Source of the DNA: UBA4971 sp900019985
GTDB taxonomy: Bacteria; Bacillota; SHA-98; UBA4971
DNA: 64,000 nt
Direction: 5' to 3'
Assembly: GCA_050949175.1 (NCBI GenBank)
Contig: JBMNFG010000009.1
Span: 434,001 to 498,000 of the forward strand
Made by a program: the position numbers and the translations under genes. Shown one piece after another: positions 7,633 through 17,053 of this stretch. The notes beneath the pieces were generated by a model, which ran no database searches, was not told where the DNA came from, and worked only from the letters and a program-made list of their open reading frames with translations. Numbering within the stretch: the first letter of the stretch is position 1; every line of letters starts with the position of its first letter.

Positions 7633-8874
7633 ATGAAAACACGGGTTGTGGTAACCGGGATCGGAGCAGTTACCCCAATCGGCACAGGAAAAGAAGGTTT
7701 TTTTGAAGGCCTCAGGACTTCGAGAAACGGTATTGCACGGGTGTCTGCTTTTGATCCGGAGGGTTACAGGACTCAGATGGCAGGTGAGGTCCGCGATTTT
7801 GTAGCGGAAGACTTCATGTCTCCGCGGGAAGCTCACAGGCTGGCCAGGTTTGTTCAGTTTTCGGTAGCCTGCGCGAAAATGGCGTTGGAAGACGCAAGCC
7901 TTGAGATTTCCCAGGAGATCGCCGCGAGAACCGGTGTCATAATGGGCTGCGGTATCGGGGGCCTCGACGTGACTGAGGCCCAAATGGAGCTTATGTTATC
8001 CCATGGACCGAGAAGGGTCAGCCCTTTCTTCATACCGATGATGATCCCGAACATGGCTTCAGGGCAGATTGCCATTCTTACCGGTGCAAAAGGCCCTAAT
8101 CTTACTGTCACAACAGCGTGTGCCTCTTCTATTCATGCCATCGGAGAAGCTTTCCGAACTATACAGCGGGGTGATGCTGAGATAATCCTGACAGGGGGAA
8201 CTGAGGCAAGCATCACCCCTCTGGGTTTTGCAGGATTTTGCGCGCTTAGGGCTATGTCACAAAGAAACGATGAGCCGGAGGCGGCTTCCCGTCCTTTTGA
8301 CAAGGCGAGAGACGGTTTCGTCATGGGTGAAGGTGCATTCGTTTTGGTCCTTGAAACTTTGGAGCATGCACTTGCAAGAGGTGCCTTTCCATATGCGGAA
8401 ATCGTAGGGTACGGTTCAAGCGATGACGCTCACCACATTGTCGAGCCCCATCCGGAAGGGAAAGGCGCAGTACAAGCCATGAGAAGCGCCTTGGATGATG
8501 CTGGGCTGAGCCCGTGTGACGTCGATTACATCAATGCTCACGGAACATCAACCCCTATGAATGACAAATGTGAAACAATGGCAATAAAGGAAGTGTTCAG
8601 TGACCACGCTTATCAGTTGATGGTAAGCTCCACGAAGTCAATGACCGGGCATCTATTGGGTGCAGCGGGGGCGTGCGGTGTTGCGGCGTGCATATTTGCT
8701 CATCTTACCGGGATTGTTCCTGCAACCATAAATTATGAAGAGCCGGATCCCGAATGTGACCTGGATTACGTGGCGAATGAGGCAAGATGTGCCGATGTTG
8801 ATGTGGCTATGGCCAACGCGTTCGGATTCGGCGGACACAACGGTGTCATTGTGACGAAGAAGTTTCGCAAGTAG
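7633..8874 (+). CDS. fabF: 3-oxoacyl-ACP synthase II
   Basis: 413 residues from ATG 7633 (MKTRVVVTGIGAVTPIG); a GTG 15 bases earlier is possible. The catalytic Cys is in TTACASSIHAIGEA, with His residues in INAHGTSTPMND and STKSMTGHLLGAAGA, the Cys-His-His triad of FabF/FabB elongation enzymes. It extends acyl-ACP with malonyl-ACP. It ends 15 bases before rnc. Confidence 0.95.
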   Translation: MKTRVVVTGIGAVTPIGTGKEGFFEGLRTSRNGIARVSAFDPEGYRTQMAGEVRDFVAEDFMSPREAHRLARFVQFSVACAKMALEDASLEISQEIAARTGVIMGCGIGGLDVTEAQMELMLSHGPRRVSPFFIPMMIPNMASGQIAILTGAKGPNLTVTTACASSIHAIGEAFRTIQRGDAEIILTGGTEASITPLGFAGFCALRAMSQRNDEPEAASRPFDKARDGFVMGEGAFVLVLETLEHALARGAFPYAEIVGYGSSDDAHHIVEPHPEGKGAVQAMRSALDDAGLSPCDVDYINAHGTSTPMNDKCETMAIKEVFSDHAYQLMVSSTKSMTGHLLGAAGACGVAACIFAHLTGIVPATINYEEPDPECDLDYVANEARCADVDVAMANAFGFGGHNGVIVTKKFRK

Positions 8875-8889
8875 GCAAGGTAATGTAGG

Positions 8890-9595
8890 ATGTCAGAACA
8901 AGAGGATTTCATCTCGCAATTAGAAGGCTTGCTCGGGGTATCTTTTCGCGACCGAAGCCTGCTCCGGAAGGCCTTAACCCACAGTTCTTTCGAAGGCGGA
9001 GGCCCTGATCGCGGCAATGAGAGGCTGGAGTTTCTTGGAGACGCTGTTCTCAAGTTAACCTGTGCCTGGTATTTCTATGAGAAATACCAAGCTCTCTCTG
9101 AAGGGGAGCTTTCCGCTGTAGTCGGGCAGGTTGTCAGTGAAAAGTCCTTAGCATCGGCTGCAAAGCGTCTAGGATTGTCTGAATTCCTCCTGGTCGGCCA
9201 CAGCCTTGAGGTGACAGGCGGCAGACAGTTGCCGTCTGTTCTCGCAGACGCTTTTGAAGCGATTATCGGCGCTGTTTTCTTAGATCAAGGGCTTGCTTCC
9301 GCACGGGACTTGGTCGTAGGGCACCTTAGGCTTTATGCTATAGATGTCAGGGACTTCCGGACACAAGCAGGCTTTAGAAATTACAAAGCTGATTTGCAAG
9401 AGATGTTTCAAAAGAAGGGGAAAGACCTTCCCGTGTACAGAGTGGTAAATGAACAAGGGCCTGACCACGACAAGACAGTTCGAGGTCGCAGTCTATTCCG
9501 GAAAAACCGCTATAGGACAAGGTGCAGGCAAAACCAAGAAGGACGCTGAACAGGCTGCGGCAAAAGATGCCTTGAACCGTCTTTTGTTCGACTGA
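8890..9595 (+). CDS. rnc: Ribonuclease III, interrupted by a one-base frameshift
   Basis: The N-terminal RNase III domain is complete, with the signature NERLEFLGDAVLKL and the second acidic motif LADAFEAIIGAVFLD. In frame, the protein loses its double-stranded RNA-binding domain after PDHDKT and stops at 9549. If the G at 9478 is removed, the frame continues as FEVAVYSGKTAIGQGAGKTKKDAEQAAAKDAL (quoted as two family motifs) to a stop at 9593-9595, giving about 234 residues, the normal RNase III length. This is therefore either an inserted base in the assembly or a real truncation of the dsRBD. RNase III processes rRNA precursors and structured mRNAs. The gene order fabF-rnc and then smc is as in Bacillus. 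Confidence 0.9.
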
Positions 9596-9627
9596 TCTCC
9601 TTACAAAATCGAGAAATTCCGCATTAC

Positions 9628-9656
9628 AGAGGATCTTTTGGGGAGATGTTGAATAA
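9628..9656 (+). promoter_or_regulatory. Putative SigH-dependent promoter of spoVS
   Basis: AGAGGATCT, 11 bases, GTTGAATAA fits the Bacillus SigH pattern RNAGGAWWW-N11/12-RNNGAATWW with one mismatch. spoVS of B. subtilis is SigH-transcribed. The site is 55 bases upstream of the spoVS GTG. Confidence 0.6.
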
Positions 9657-9710
9657 CTATATGAGAGATGCGGCTTATGGTCCAAAACCTGGGAACGGGA
9701 GGTAGAAGGC

Positions 9711-9971
9711 GTGGAGGTACTGAAGGTGTCAGCGCAGTCTAAGCCGAAGTCGGTAGCAGGCGCCCTGGCTGCCGTACTCAGGGAGAGAGGGTCCGCTGAG
9801 GTCCAGGCAGTTGGAGCAGGTGCTGTGAATCAGGCTGTGAAGGCGATAGCGATTACCCGAGGGTTTGTTGCACCTAACGGAATAGACCTCATAGCTATTC
9901 CGGCATTCGCCGAGATCGTAATCGACGGAGAGGAGAGGACTGCGATAAAGTTTATTGTTGAGCCCAGGTAG
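9711..9971 (+). CDS. spoVS: Stage V sporulation protein S
   Basis: 86 residues, the exact usual length, from GTG 9711 behind CGGGAGG. The sequence begins MEVLKVSAQSKPKSVAGALA and includes GAGAVNQAVKAIAITRG and IVIDGEERTAIKFIVEP, all hallmarks of the SpoVS/Alba-like family. In B. subtilis loss of SpoVS blocks sporulation around stage V, and it also influences cell division; it probably binds nucleic acid. A SigH-type promoter lies upstream, and a SigH-like gene downstream. Confidence 0.95.
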   Translation: MEVLKVSAQSKPKSVAGALAAVLRERGSAEVQAVGAGAVNQAVKAIAITRGFVAPNGIDLIAIPAFAEIVIDGEERTAIKFIVEPR

Positions 9972-10006
9972 AGCAAAGTAGAGTATTTGTGAGTATTAGC
10001 AGTCTA

Positions 10007-10035
10007 TTGAGTCGCTCTTAGCTTTCGCATAAAAT
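10007..10035 (+). promoter_or_regulatory. Putative SigA promoter of the sigH-like gene
   Basis: TTGAGT (10007-10012), 17 bases, TAAAAT (10030-10035). It would give a leader of about 160 bases before ATG 10202; that leader contains one 7-base inverted repeat (CAGCCTG 10055-10061 and CAGGCTG 10092-10098). Confidence 0.5.
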
Positions 10036-10201
10036 GGGACCGGTTTTGGACCTGCAGCCTGTTTTCCTGGAGGCCGTTGCTTCAGAGGGAGCAGGCTGTG
10101 CCATTAATATGGGTGCGTGTCCGATTTTATAAGAATATTATCCCTTGGCCGATAGTATACATTTAGCGAACTTGGTGACAACCGGCCGAGGGGGACTCCG
10201 T

Positions 10202-10894
10202 ATGTCCGCTGATAACCAAGAGTTGGACCTGGAGTTGCTGCATCGAGCAAGGCAAGGACAAAATGAGGCCAGAGATGAGCTGGTTCGGAAGTACTTGCCT
10301 ATGGTACGGCATATTGTCCAGACTACAACAGCAGGAACGTACGGTTTAGAGCTTGACGACCTGACCCAAGAAGGCCTGTTTGGCCTGATGGATGCCATCC
10401 GCAGATACGATCTTGACCGGCCCGGGGTTAAGTTCAGCTCTTTTGCGTACCTCTGCATTATCCGCAAGGTCTACAACAGCCTCCGCAGCCAGAGCAGCGG
10501 AAAACACAGGCTGCTGAACCAGGCGCTGTCTCTCTATGCAGTCACAGACGCAGAAGGCTCCCGCCCGATCCTGGATTTCATTTCCGGGAATTCCGTCAAT
10601 CCCGAAACCGTTGTGGAAGACAAATGGACCGGTATGAGAGTGGAACAGGTATTAAGAGATTACCTGTCTGTTCTTGAGTACGTGGTCACCGTGCTCTTGC
10701 GCCAGGGCTACTCGACAAGCGAGATCAGCCGGGCTATGGGCCTTAACCTGAAAGCTGTGGATAACGCACGCACACGAGTTAAAGCCAAGCTAAAACGCAT
10801 TCTGCGTAAGTATGGTTCCCTTACTCATCCTGAGATTCCTCGAAAGATAAGGAAACGTGAGGATTTGTACCTGAAAGTAAAGGTGAGCCTGTAA
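10202..10894 (+). CDS. sigH: RNA polymerase sigma factor, SigH (Spo0H)-like
   Basis: 230 residues from ATG 10202 with GAGGGGGA upstream; a longer frame from TTG 10145 lacks a ribosome site. Region 2 is NEARDELVRKYLPMVRHIV...LDDLTQEGLFGLMDAIRRYD and KFSSFAYLCIIRKVYNSLR, region 4 is GYSTSEISRAMGLNLKAVDNARTRVKAKLKRIL. The pattern VDNARTRVK and the segment KHRLLNQALSLYAV resemble Spo0H. In Bacillus sigH lies elsewhere (near rlmB), so its place beside spoVS is different here. It likely directs early-sporulation or transition-state transcription. The assignment to SigH over other alternative sigma factors is moderately firm. Confidence 0.75.
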   Translation: MSADNQELDLELLHRARQGQNEARDELVRKYLPMVRHIVQTTTAGTYGLELDDLTQEGLFGLMDAIRRYDLDRPGVKFSSFAYLCIIRKVYNSLRSQSSGKHRLLNQALSLYAVTDAEGSRPILDFISGNSVNPETVVEDKWTGMRVEQVLRDYLSVLEYVVTVLLRQGYSTSEISRAMGLNLKAVDNARTRVKAKLKRILRKYGSLTHPEIPRKIRKREDLYLKVKVSL

Positions 10895-10993
10895 CCACCC
10901 TGTAACATTCTCTTTTCACGTGCGCTGTGATACAATACCATTGTACTTTGGGAAAATTGGTTAAGATTTCATAATTGGACCGGGTGGTTTTAT

Positions 10994-13900
10994 TTGTACC
11001 TGAAACGCGTGGAAATCTACGGATTTAAATCCTTTGCAGACAAAACGGAGCTTACCTTTTCTCCCGGTATCACCGCAATTGTAGGTCCTAACGGGTCAGG
11101 GAAGAGCAACATTGCTGATGCAATCAGGTGGGCTTTAGGGGAGCAAAGCGCCAAAACCCTCCGCGGCTCCAGAATGGAAGATGTGATCTTCTCAGGCTCA
11201 AGTTCCAGAAAGCCCTTGGGGTTTGCAGAAGTAACATTAGTGTTCGACAATACCGACAGATATCTTCCCATTGATTACCTGGAGGTCCAAGTTACCAGGC
11301 GTGTCTACCGGTCAGGGGCCAGCGAGTTCCTGATCTCAGGAGTTCCGTGCCGGCTTAGGGACATTCATATTCTCTTTATGGATACCGGGCTGGGTAAGTC
11401 CGGCTATTCCGTTATTGAGCAAGGCAAGATCGATTCTATCCTGGCTGCAGGATCAGATCAGCTTAGGGCATTTCTGGAAGAAGCTGCAGGCATTCACAGG
11501 TACAAAACCCGGCGCAACGAGGTGGAAAGGCGGCTTGACGCTGTCGGAAAAATCCAAGATCGCCTCAGGGATCTCATTGCTGAGCTGGGAAGGCAGGTTG
11601 AGCCTTTAGCCAAGAGGGCAGAAGAGGCGCGTAAGTACCGAGATTACAGTGCGGAGCTTTCCACCCTTGAGATAGGCCTTATCATGACTGAGATTGACAA
11701 GTCAGAGGCCTTTTCAGATGACCTCCTGGACAAGCTGACTCAGGTTAAGGCAAAACTCGGTGATGCGAAGCAACAGCACAGTGTGCTTGAAGACGAGCTT
11801 TTGCAAGAAAAAGCCCATCTTACTGAATTAGAGGATTTGCGTGACGAGATACATTCTCAGCTTGCGAAACTGGGGACAGAGATTGAAGAAGCTGAAGGTA
11901 AGGTGGGGACAGACTCTGTCAGGCTGGCAAGTCTCGAGGATCAACTGGCTTCTCTTGAAGCATCGCGCAAGAAAAACATAAAAGCTCTAACCCGTTCCCA
12001 GGGCGAGATTGAAAAAATGAGGTCTTGTCTTTTCGAGATCAATTCAGAACTTGAAGAAGCGGAAGAATATCTAAGAGCAGGGGAAACCAGAGAGGAGCAT
12101 CTCACAGGTGAGCTGGATAAAGAGAGGGAGAGGGAAGAACGCCTTAAGGTAGAGGTTATTGATGTCCTCTCTGAGCTGGCTGAAGTCAAGAACGCATTGG
12201 CCAGGAGGAGAATGGCTGATGAGGCAGAGGAACGTCAAGCTGAAAGAGGCAGGCAGCTTTTGGAAGATGCCGAGAAAGAGCTTGAGTCCATCTCCTCGGA
12301 GCTGGCATATACCACCGGCTGTTTGGAAGAGTTAAACTCACAGAAAGAAAACCTGCTGCAGGAAATGGCGAAGGTCAAGGAACAACTGGAACATGCCAGG
12401 GATCAGCTGGCAAGGCTCTATGATGCCCAAAGGGAGCTGGAAAGGGAGGCTCACGCGAGATCTTTAGAGCTGGAGGCTCTGAGACAAGAGGCGCAAAAAG
12501 ACAGGTTATATCCGCAAGGCACCAAGGCTGTCATGGCTGCAGCAAGGCGGGGTGTCTTCCAGGGAGTTATCGGGACTGTTGCTGATGTGGTTCAGGCTCC
12601 CGGTGAATACACCCATGCCATTGAAGCGGCTTTAGGACGCTCTCTGTATAACATTGTTGTAGAGAAAGAGAGCGATGCAAAGTCCATAGTTGCGTACCTG
12701 AAAGAGCGCAAACTGGGTAGGGCTACGTTTCTGCCCCTGGACCTCATTAAACCTTCGGGTTTTCCCGGGAAATACGCTAATGTCCTTAAGATGCCGGGTA
12801 TCCGCGGGATTGCAAGTCAATTCGTATCTTATGATGCTGCTGTTACTTTGGTAGTGGAGTTTTTGTTAGGGCGGATCTTGATTGCGGAAGACTTGGATAC
12901 AGCTGTTAACGCTGCCCGAGCCTGTGATCGATCTCTTAAGATCGTTACAACCGACGGTGATATTGTCTTCCCCGGAGGCGTGATTTCCGGCGGCAGCCGG
13001 GTGGCACGGGAAGGGGCAGGCTTGCTCGAGGCAAGGCGGCGCCTCCGTGGCCTAGAGGCTGATAAGAAGCGTCTCGATGAGGAAAGCCTCAAGGTAATGC
13101 AACGGATAGAACAGGCAAAGGATATAATCTTAGATAAAGAAAGGCTCGAGAGTGATTTGGTCGAGCAACTGCGTAAGGTTGAGCTGGAAAATGCGAAGCT
13201 ACAGGCTGTGCAAGCCGAAAGGCAAAGGGAGTTTGATAAGAGCCGCCAACGGGTTGAGATGCTTCGTTCCCAGTTGGGGTCTGATGTCCGAAGTCTGCCT
13301 TCTCAGGATGATGAAGGAGAGGAATTGGAGAAAAGATATCAAGAGCTTACAGCTTCAGCGGAAAACCTGAGGCAAGTCCAAGCTGAGGTCTCAAACAGGA
13401 TTAAAGAGTTGTCTTCTGCCCGGGATGAGGCTATGCGGGATATCACGGGCATTAAGGTAAGGATTGCCAAGAAGGGCCAGGAAGCAGAGAACCTGAAAAC
13501 CCAGATAGCAGCTTTGGAAAAGTCCGTTTTTGAAGTAGCATCTGAGATTGACGCGACAGAAAGGGAGATAACACGGGTCAGGGGCCTTATTTCACAGGCT
13601 TATCCTCGGTTGGAAGAGGCTAAGTCCGGTCTTTCTGAGCTCCGAGAGGCTAGGGCTGCATTAGACAAGAAGCTGGCATCTGTGAGGGAAGAAAGACGTG
13701 AGGTAGTTCGAAGTATCACTCGGACAGAGGATAATGAAAAGGCTCTGGAAGAGGAAATCGCAGGGCTCGAGAAGGAGGAGACTGAGCTTCGCCTCAAGAG
13801 GATTGAGGTCCTTGAGAGGACCCGCCACATGGCAGATGAGCTTCTCCGGAATTACAGGATGACACCGGAAGAAGCCAGGCGAAAGCTTGATCCTGCCTTG

Positions 13901-14593
13901 TATGAGAGCATCAAGCATCGGGACGACGTAAGAGAAGAGATCCAGACGCTGAGGGACAAGATGGATGCTATAGGTGTTGTTGATCTCGGCGCAATCGAGG
14001 TATATGAGTCTGTGAAATCAAGAAAGGATTACCTGGATCAGGGGCTTGGTGATATTGAAGGTGCTGTTGAATTCCTAAGGCAGATCATAGACCGCTATGA
14101 TGCGGTAAGTGAAAGGCGGTTCAGGGAAACCTTCGACAGGGTGAAACAGGAATTCAACACACTGTTCTCAAGGCTTTTCAGGGGAGGACGCGCTGGCCTC
14201 ATTTTAGTTGACTCTGAAGGTTCCGGCCTTCCCGGAGTTGAGATTGTGGCAGAACCTCCCGGCAAGAAACTTCAGAGTCTTAGCCTTCTGTCCACAGGCG
14301 AGAGAGCGTTATCCGCTATAGCCTTGGTATTTGCAATCCTCAAGATCCGCCCGAGCCCGTGCTGTATTTTAGATGAGATAGACGCAGCACTGGATGAGGC
14401 TAACATAGGAAGATTCGCAGATCTCCTGCAGGATTCAGCTAAAGAGGGCCAGTTCATTATAGTAACGCATAGGAAAGGGACGATGGAGACCTCTGATGCC
14501 CTCTACGGCGTTACAATGGAGGGATCAGGCGTCTCAAGGCTGGTTTCCCTCAACTTAGAGGACGCGTTGAATCTCAACCGGGAGACAGCTTAG
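10994..14593 (+). CDS. smc: Chromosome segregation protein SMC
   Basis: 1199 residues from TTG 10994. Head motifs: Walker A GPNGSGKSN (residues about 32-40), C-terminal signature LSLLSTGERALSAIALVFAI and Walker B CCILDEIDAALDEAN. Two long coiled coils flank a hinge around residues 500-660 (GVIGTVADVVQAPGEYTHAIEAALG). It acts with ScpA and ScpB to compact and segregate the chromosome. The signature carries Thr where the usual ABC signature is LSGGE. ftsY follows, as in Bacillus. Confidence 0.95.
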   Translation: MYLKRVEIYGFKSFADKTELTFSPGITAIVGPNGSGKSNIADAIRWALGEQSAKTLRGSRMEDVIFSGSSSRKPLGFAEVTLVFDNTDRYLPIDYLEVQVTRRVYRSGASEFLISGVPCRLRDIHILFMDTGLGKSGYSVIEQGKIDSILAAGSDQLRAFLEEAAGIHRYKTRRNEVERRLDAVGKIQDRLRDLIAELGRQVEPLAKRAEEARKYRDYSAELSTLEIGLIMTEIDKSEAFSDDLLDKLTQVKAKLGDAKQQHSVLEDELLQEKAHLTELEDLRDEIHSQLAKLGTEIEEAEGKVGTDSVRLASLEDQLASLEASRKKNIKALTRSQGEIEKMRSCLFEINSELEEAEEYLRAGETREEHLTGELDKEREREERLKVEVIDVLSELAEVKNALARRRMADEAEERQAERGRQLLEDAEKELESISSELAYTTGCLEELNSQKENLLQEMAKVKEQLEHARDQLARLYDAQRELEREAHARSLELEALRQEAQKDRLYPQGTKAVMAAARRGVFQGVIGTVADVVQAPGEYTHAIEAALGRSLYNIVVEKESDAKSIVAYLKERKLGRATFLPLDLIKPSGFPGKYANVLKMPGIRGIASQFVSYDAAVTLVVEFLLGRILIAEDLDTAVNAARACDRSLKIVTTDGDIVFPGGVISGGSRVAREGAGLLEARRRLRGLEADKKRLDEESLKVMQRIEQAKDIILDKERLESDLVEQLRKVELENAKLQAVQAERQREFDKSRQRVEMLRSQLGSDVRSLPSQDDEGEELEKRYQELTASAENLRQVQAEVSNRIKELSSARDEAMRDITGIKVRIAKKGQEAENLKTQIAALEKSVFEVASEIDATEREITRVRGLISQAYPRLEEAKSGLSELREARAALDKKLASVREERREVVRSITRTEDNEKALEEEIAGLEKEETELRLKRIEVLERTRHMADELLRNYRMTPEEARRKLDPALYESIKHRDDVREEIQTLRDKMDAIGVVDLGAIEVYESVKSRKDYLDQGLGDIEGAVEFLRQIIDRYDAVSERRFRETFDRVKQEFNTLFSRLFRGGRAGLILVDSEGSGLPGVEIVAEPPGKKLQSLSLLSTGERALSAIALVFAILKIRPSPCCILDEIDAALDEANIGRFADLLQDSAKEGQFIIVTHRKGTMETSDALYGVTMEGSGVSRLVSLNLEDALNLNRETA

Positions 14594-14624
14594 AAGTAAG
14601 AACGTAAAGGTGTGAACTATTCTA

Positions 14625-15572
14625 ATGAATGCGGCAAACAGGAAAGGCTTTCTTGCCGGCTTTTCAGAAAGGCTGGTCCGCACCCGCCGGAGCATTGTGG
14701 GACAGGTTCAATCATTGATCAGAAGGAGGCCTGTGGTTGATTCAGAGTTCCTTGAGGAGCTCGAAGCCATACTGATACAGGCTGATGTAGGTATAAATAC
14801 TACAGAACGGTTGCTTTCCGGAATATCCGAGAGATTGAAAGAGAGCCGGCAAAGAGAAGCCTCTGATGAGGAAGTTGTATTAAGAGCGTTAAAAGATGAG
14901 ATAGTTGCGGTCTTAGGCCCTCCTGAACCTCTCAGAAAGGCAGAGGAAGGCCCGACTGTGATCATGGTTGTAGGAGTCAATGGGACAGGCAAGACTACGA
15001 CCGTGGGTAAGCTGGGTCACAGGTTCCGAGCGCAAGGAGCCGATGTTATCTTTGGTGCAACTGATACTTTCAGGGCTGCTGCCATCGAGCAACTGGAGAT
15101 TTGGGGGGAAAGGGCAGGGGCCAGGGTCATCCGCCATGAAGAAGGCCATGATCCTGCCGCAGTTGCCTATGACACTTGCCAGGCTGCGAAAGCACGCGGA
15201 GCTGACTACGTGATTTTAGATACGGCAGGAAGGCTTCACACCCACGTTAACTTAATGAGGGAACTGGAGAAGACAAAGCGCGTTGTAGGAAGAGAGATCC
15301 CTGGTGCGCCCCATGAAATCTTGCTTGTCCTTGATGCGACAGCAGGTCAGAATGGGCTGAGTCAGGCTAAGACATTCAGGGAAGCTGTAGATGTTACAGG
15401 TATTGTCCTGACAAAGTTGGATGGTACTGCCAAAGGGGGTATTGTCTTAGCCATCAGGGACAGCCTGGAGATTCCTGTAAAGCTCATAGGAATCGGCGAA
15501 GGTATTGATGATCTCCGGGATTTTGACCCGATAGAATTCGCTGATGCAATCTTTTACGATCTAGACGCTTAA
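14625..15572 (+). CDS. ftsY: Signal recognition particle receptor FtsY
   Basis: 315 residues from ATG 14625. It is a short-form FtsY: an N domain (about 20-95) and a GTPase G domain with GVNGTGKTTTVGKLG, DTAGRLH and TKLDGTAKGG. There is no long acidic A domain, only a short basic N-terminus (NRKGFLAGFSERL) that probably binds lipid. It docks SRP-ribosome complexes at the membrane. ffh lies directly downstream, separated by its own promoter. Confidence 0.95.
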   Translation: MNAANRKGFLAGFSERLVRTRRSIVGQVQSLIRRRPVVDSEFLEELEAILIQADVGINTTERLLSGISERLKESRQREASDEEVVLRALKDEIVAVLGPPEPLRKAEEGPTVIMVVGVNGTGKTTTVGKLGHRFRAQGADVIFGATDTFRAAAIEQLEIWGERAGARVIRHEEGHDPAAVAYDTCQAAKARGADYVILDTAGRLHTHVNLMRELEKTKRVVGREIPGAPHEILLVLDATAGQNGLSQAKTFREAVDVTGIVLTKLDGTAKGGIVLAIRDSLEIPVKLIGIGEGIDDLRDFDPIEFADAIFYDLDA

Positions 15573-15592
15573 GCCTGGTAGTGAAGAGTGAG

Positions 15593-15621
15593 TTGACGCT
15601 GGTAGTTGCTGAGTGTATACT
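15593..15621 (+). promoter_or_regulatory. SigA-type promoter before ffh
   Basis: TTGACG (15593-15598), 17 bases, TATACT (15616-15621). Close to consensus. It lies between ftsY and ffh, about 31 bases before ATG 15652, and would give the ffh-rpsP-khpA-rimM-trmD-rplS run its own transcription start. Confidence 0.75.
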
Positions 15622-15651
15622 ACTTGCGGTAGTAGGAGGAGGTGGGGCCTG

Positions 15652-16998
15652 ATGTTTGAAAACCTGACTCAGAGGCTTCAAGAAACCTTTCGTAAGCTGC
15701 GAGGGAAGGGCAAGTTAAGCGAAGCCGATGTGGAAGAGGCCCTACGTGAAATCCGTATAGCGCTGCTTGAAGCTGACGTTAACTTCAAAGTAGTCCGGGA
15801 TTTTATTTCAAACGTTAAGATGCGGGCTGTAGGAAGCGAGGTTTCAGCAAGCCTCACCCCAGGCCAGCAAGTAATCAAGATTGTCAACTCAGAACTTACC
15901 GAGCTTATGGGTGGGCGCGAGAGTAAGATCCGGTATGCTCCGAAGCCGCCTACCGTTATCATGCTTGTTGGATTGCAAGGCTCAGGAAAAACAACGACTG
16001 CTGCAAAGCTTGCGTATCTTTTTAAGAAGCAAGGAAGAAAACCTTTGCTGGTTGCAGCGGATACCTGGCGGCCTGCAGCGATAAAACAGCTCCTGGTTCT
16101 CGGCGAGAAAATCGGTGTTGAGGTGTTTTCCGCTGAGGAAGGCGAAGATCCGGTGGAGGTTGCGTCCAAAGGCGTAGACCGCGGGAAGTTCTTAGGCTGT
16201 GACACCGTGATTGTGGATACCAGAGGCAGACTGCACGTAGACGACGATCTCATGGCGGAACTTGGCAGTATGCAGAAGGTGATTATGCCGCAGGAAGTCC
16301 TTCTCGTGGTGGACGCTATGACCGGTCAGGATGCAGTTAATGTTGCATCTTCTTTTGACGAACGGTTGGAGCTTTCCGGCGTCATCTTGACTAAACTTGA
16401 CGGCGATGCCAGGGGAGGAGCCGCATTATCCACGAGAGCGGTAACAGGTAAACCCATAAAGTTCGTGGGAGTTGGCGAAAAGATCGATGCTTTGGAGCCT
16501 TTCCATCCGGATCGTATGGCATCGCGCATACTCGGGATGGGCGATATTCTCAGCCTAATCGAAAAGGCAGAGGCGGCTTATGATAAAGATAAAGCTGTTG
16601 AACTCAGAGAGAAGCTGAAAACTGCCGAGTTTACTCTGGAGGATTTCCAGGATCAGTTGGAGCAGATGCAGAAAATGGGTCCTTTGGACGAGATCCTCAG
16701 AATGATTCCGGGCATGAGCCGCATCAAAGGAGCAGCCGATTTGCAAGTCGACGAACACCATCTCAGGCAAATAGAGGCAATAATAAACTCTATGACCCCT
16801 GAAGAGCGGCGGAATCCTGAAATTATTGACGGAAGCAGGCGAAGGAGAATCGCCAGAGGCAGCGGAGTAAGAGTCCAGGATGTTAATGCCCTCCTTCGTC
16901 AGTTCAATCAGGTGAAAGGGCTTCTGAAGCAATTCGGCGGCGGAGGCAAAGCCAAACGCCGTGCAATGAGAAAAGGGATAATTCCTTTCCTACAGTGA
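15652..16998 (+). CDS. ffh: Signal recognition particle protein Ffh
   Basis: 448 residues from ATG 15652 behind a strong AGGAGGAGG site (a GTG at 15613 would sit in the promoter). N domain 1-90, G domain with GLQGSGKTTTAAKLA, DTRGRLH and TKLDGDARGG, and a C-terminal M domain (about 300-448) with GPLDEILRMIPGMSRIKG and the 4.5S-RNA-binding RRRRIARGSGV. It binds signal sequences on ribosomes and 4.5S RNA. The regulator gene ylxM that often precedes ffh is absent. Confidence 0.95.
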   Translation: MFENLTQRLQETFRKLRGKGKLSEADVEEALREIRIALLEADVNFKVVRDFISNVKMRAVGSEVSASLTPGQQVIKIVNSELTELMGGRESKIRYAPKPPTVIMLVGLQGSGKTTTAAKLAYLFKKQGRKPLLVAADTWRPAAIKQLLVLGEKIGVEVFSAEEGEDPVEVASKGVDRGKFLGCDTVIVDTRGRLHVDDDLMAELGSMQKVIMPQEVLLVVDAMTGQDAVNVASSFDERLELSGVILTKLDGDARGGAALSTRAVTGKPIKFVGVGEKIDALEPFHPDRMASRILGMGDILSLIEKAEAAYDKDKAVELREKLKTAEFTLEDFQDQLEQMQKMGPLDEILRMIPGMSRIKGAADLQVDEHHLRQIEAIINSMTPEERRNPEIIDGSRRRRIARGSGVRVQDVNALLRQFNQVKGLLKQFGGGGKAKRRAMRKGIIPFLQ

Positions 16999-17053
16999 TA
17001 TGTTAGGTTAGTATTGTATAAGGAGCAACGTTAGGAAATAGGAGGTGACAACA

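Noticed and set aside
9471..9485. Programmed frameshift in rnc
   Set aside because: No slippery heptamer, stem or Shine-Dalgarno-like stimulator at the break; an insertion or assembly error is simpler.
10055..10098. Inverted repeat CAGCCTG/CAGGCTG in the leader of the sigH-like gene
   Set aside because: Thirty-base loop, no T-run and no recognised RNA class; likely chance or weak structure.
10908..10975. Possible promoters before smc (TACAAT at 10931; TTGGGA-N16-CATAAT at 10948)
   Set aside because: Weak -35 elements, or a start point too near the TTG codon to leave a ribosome site.
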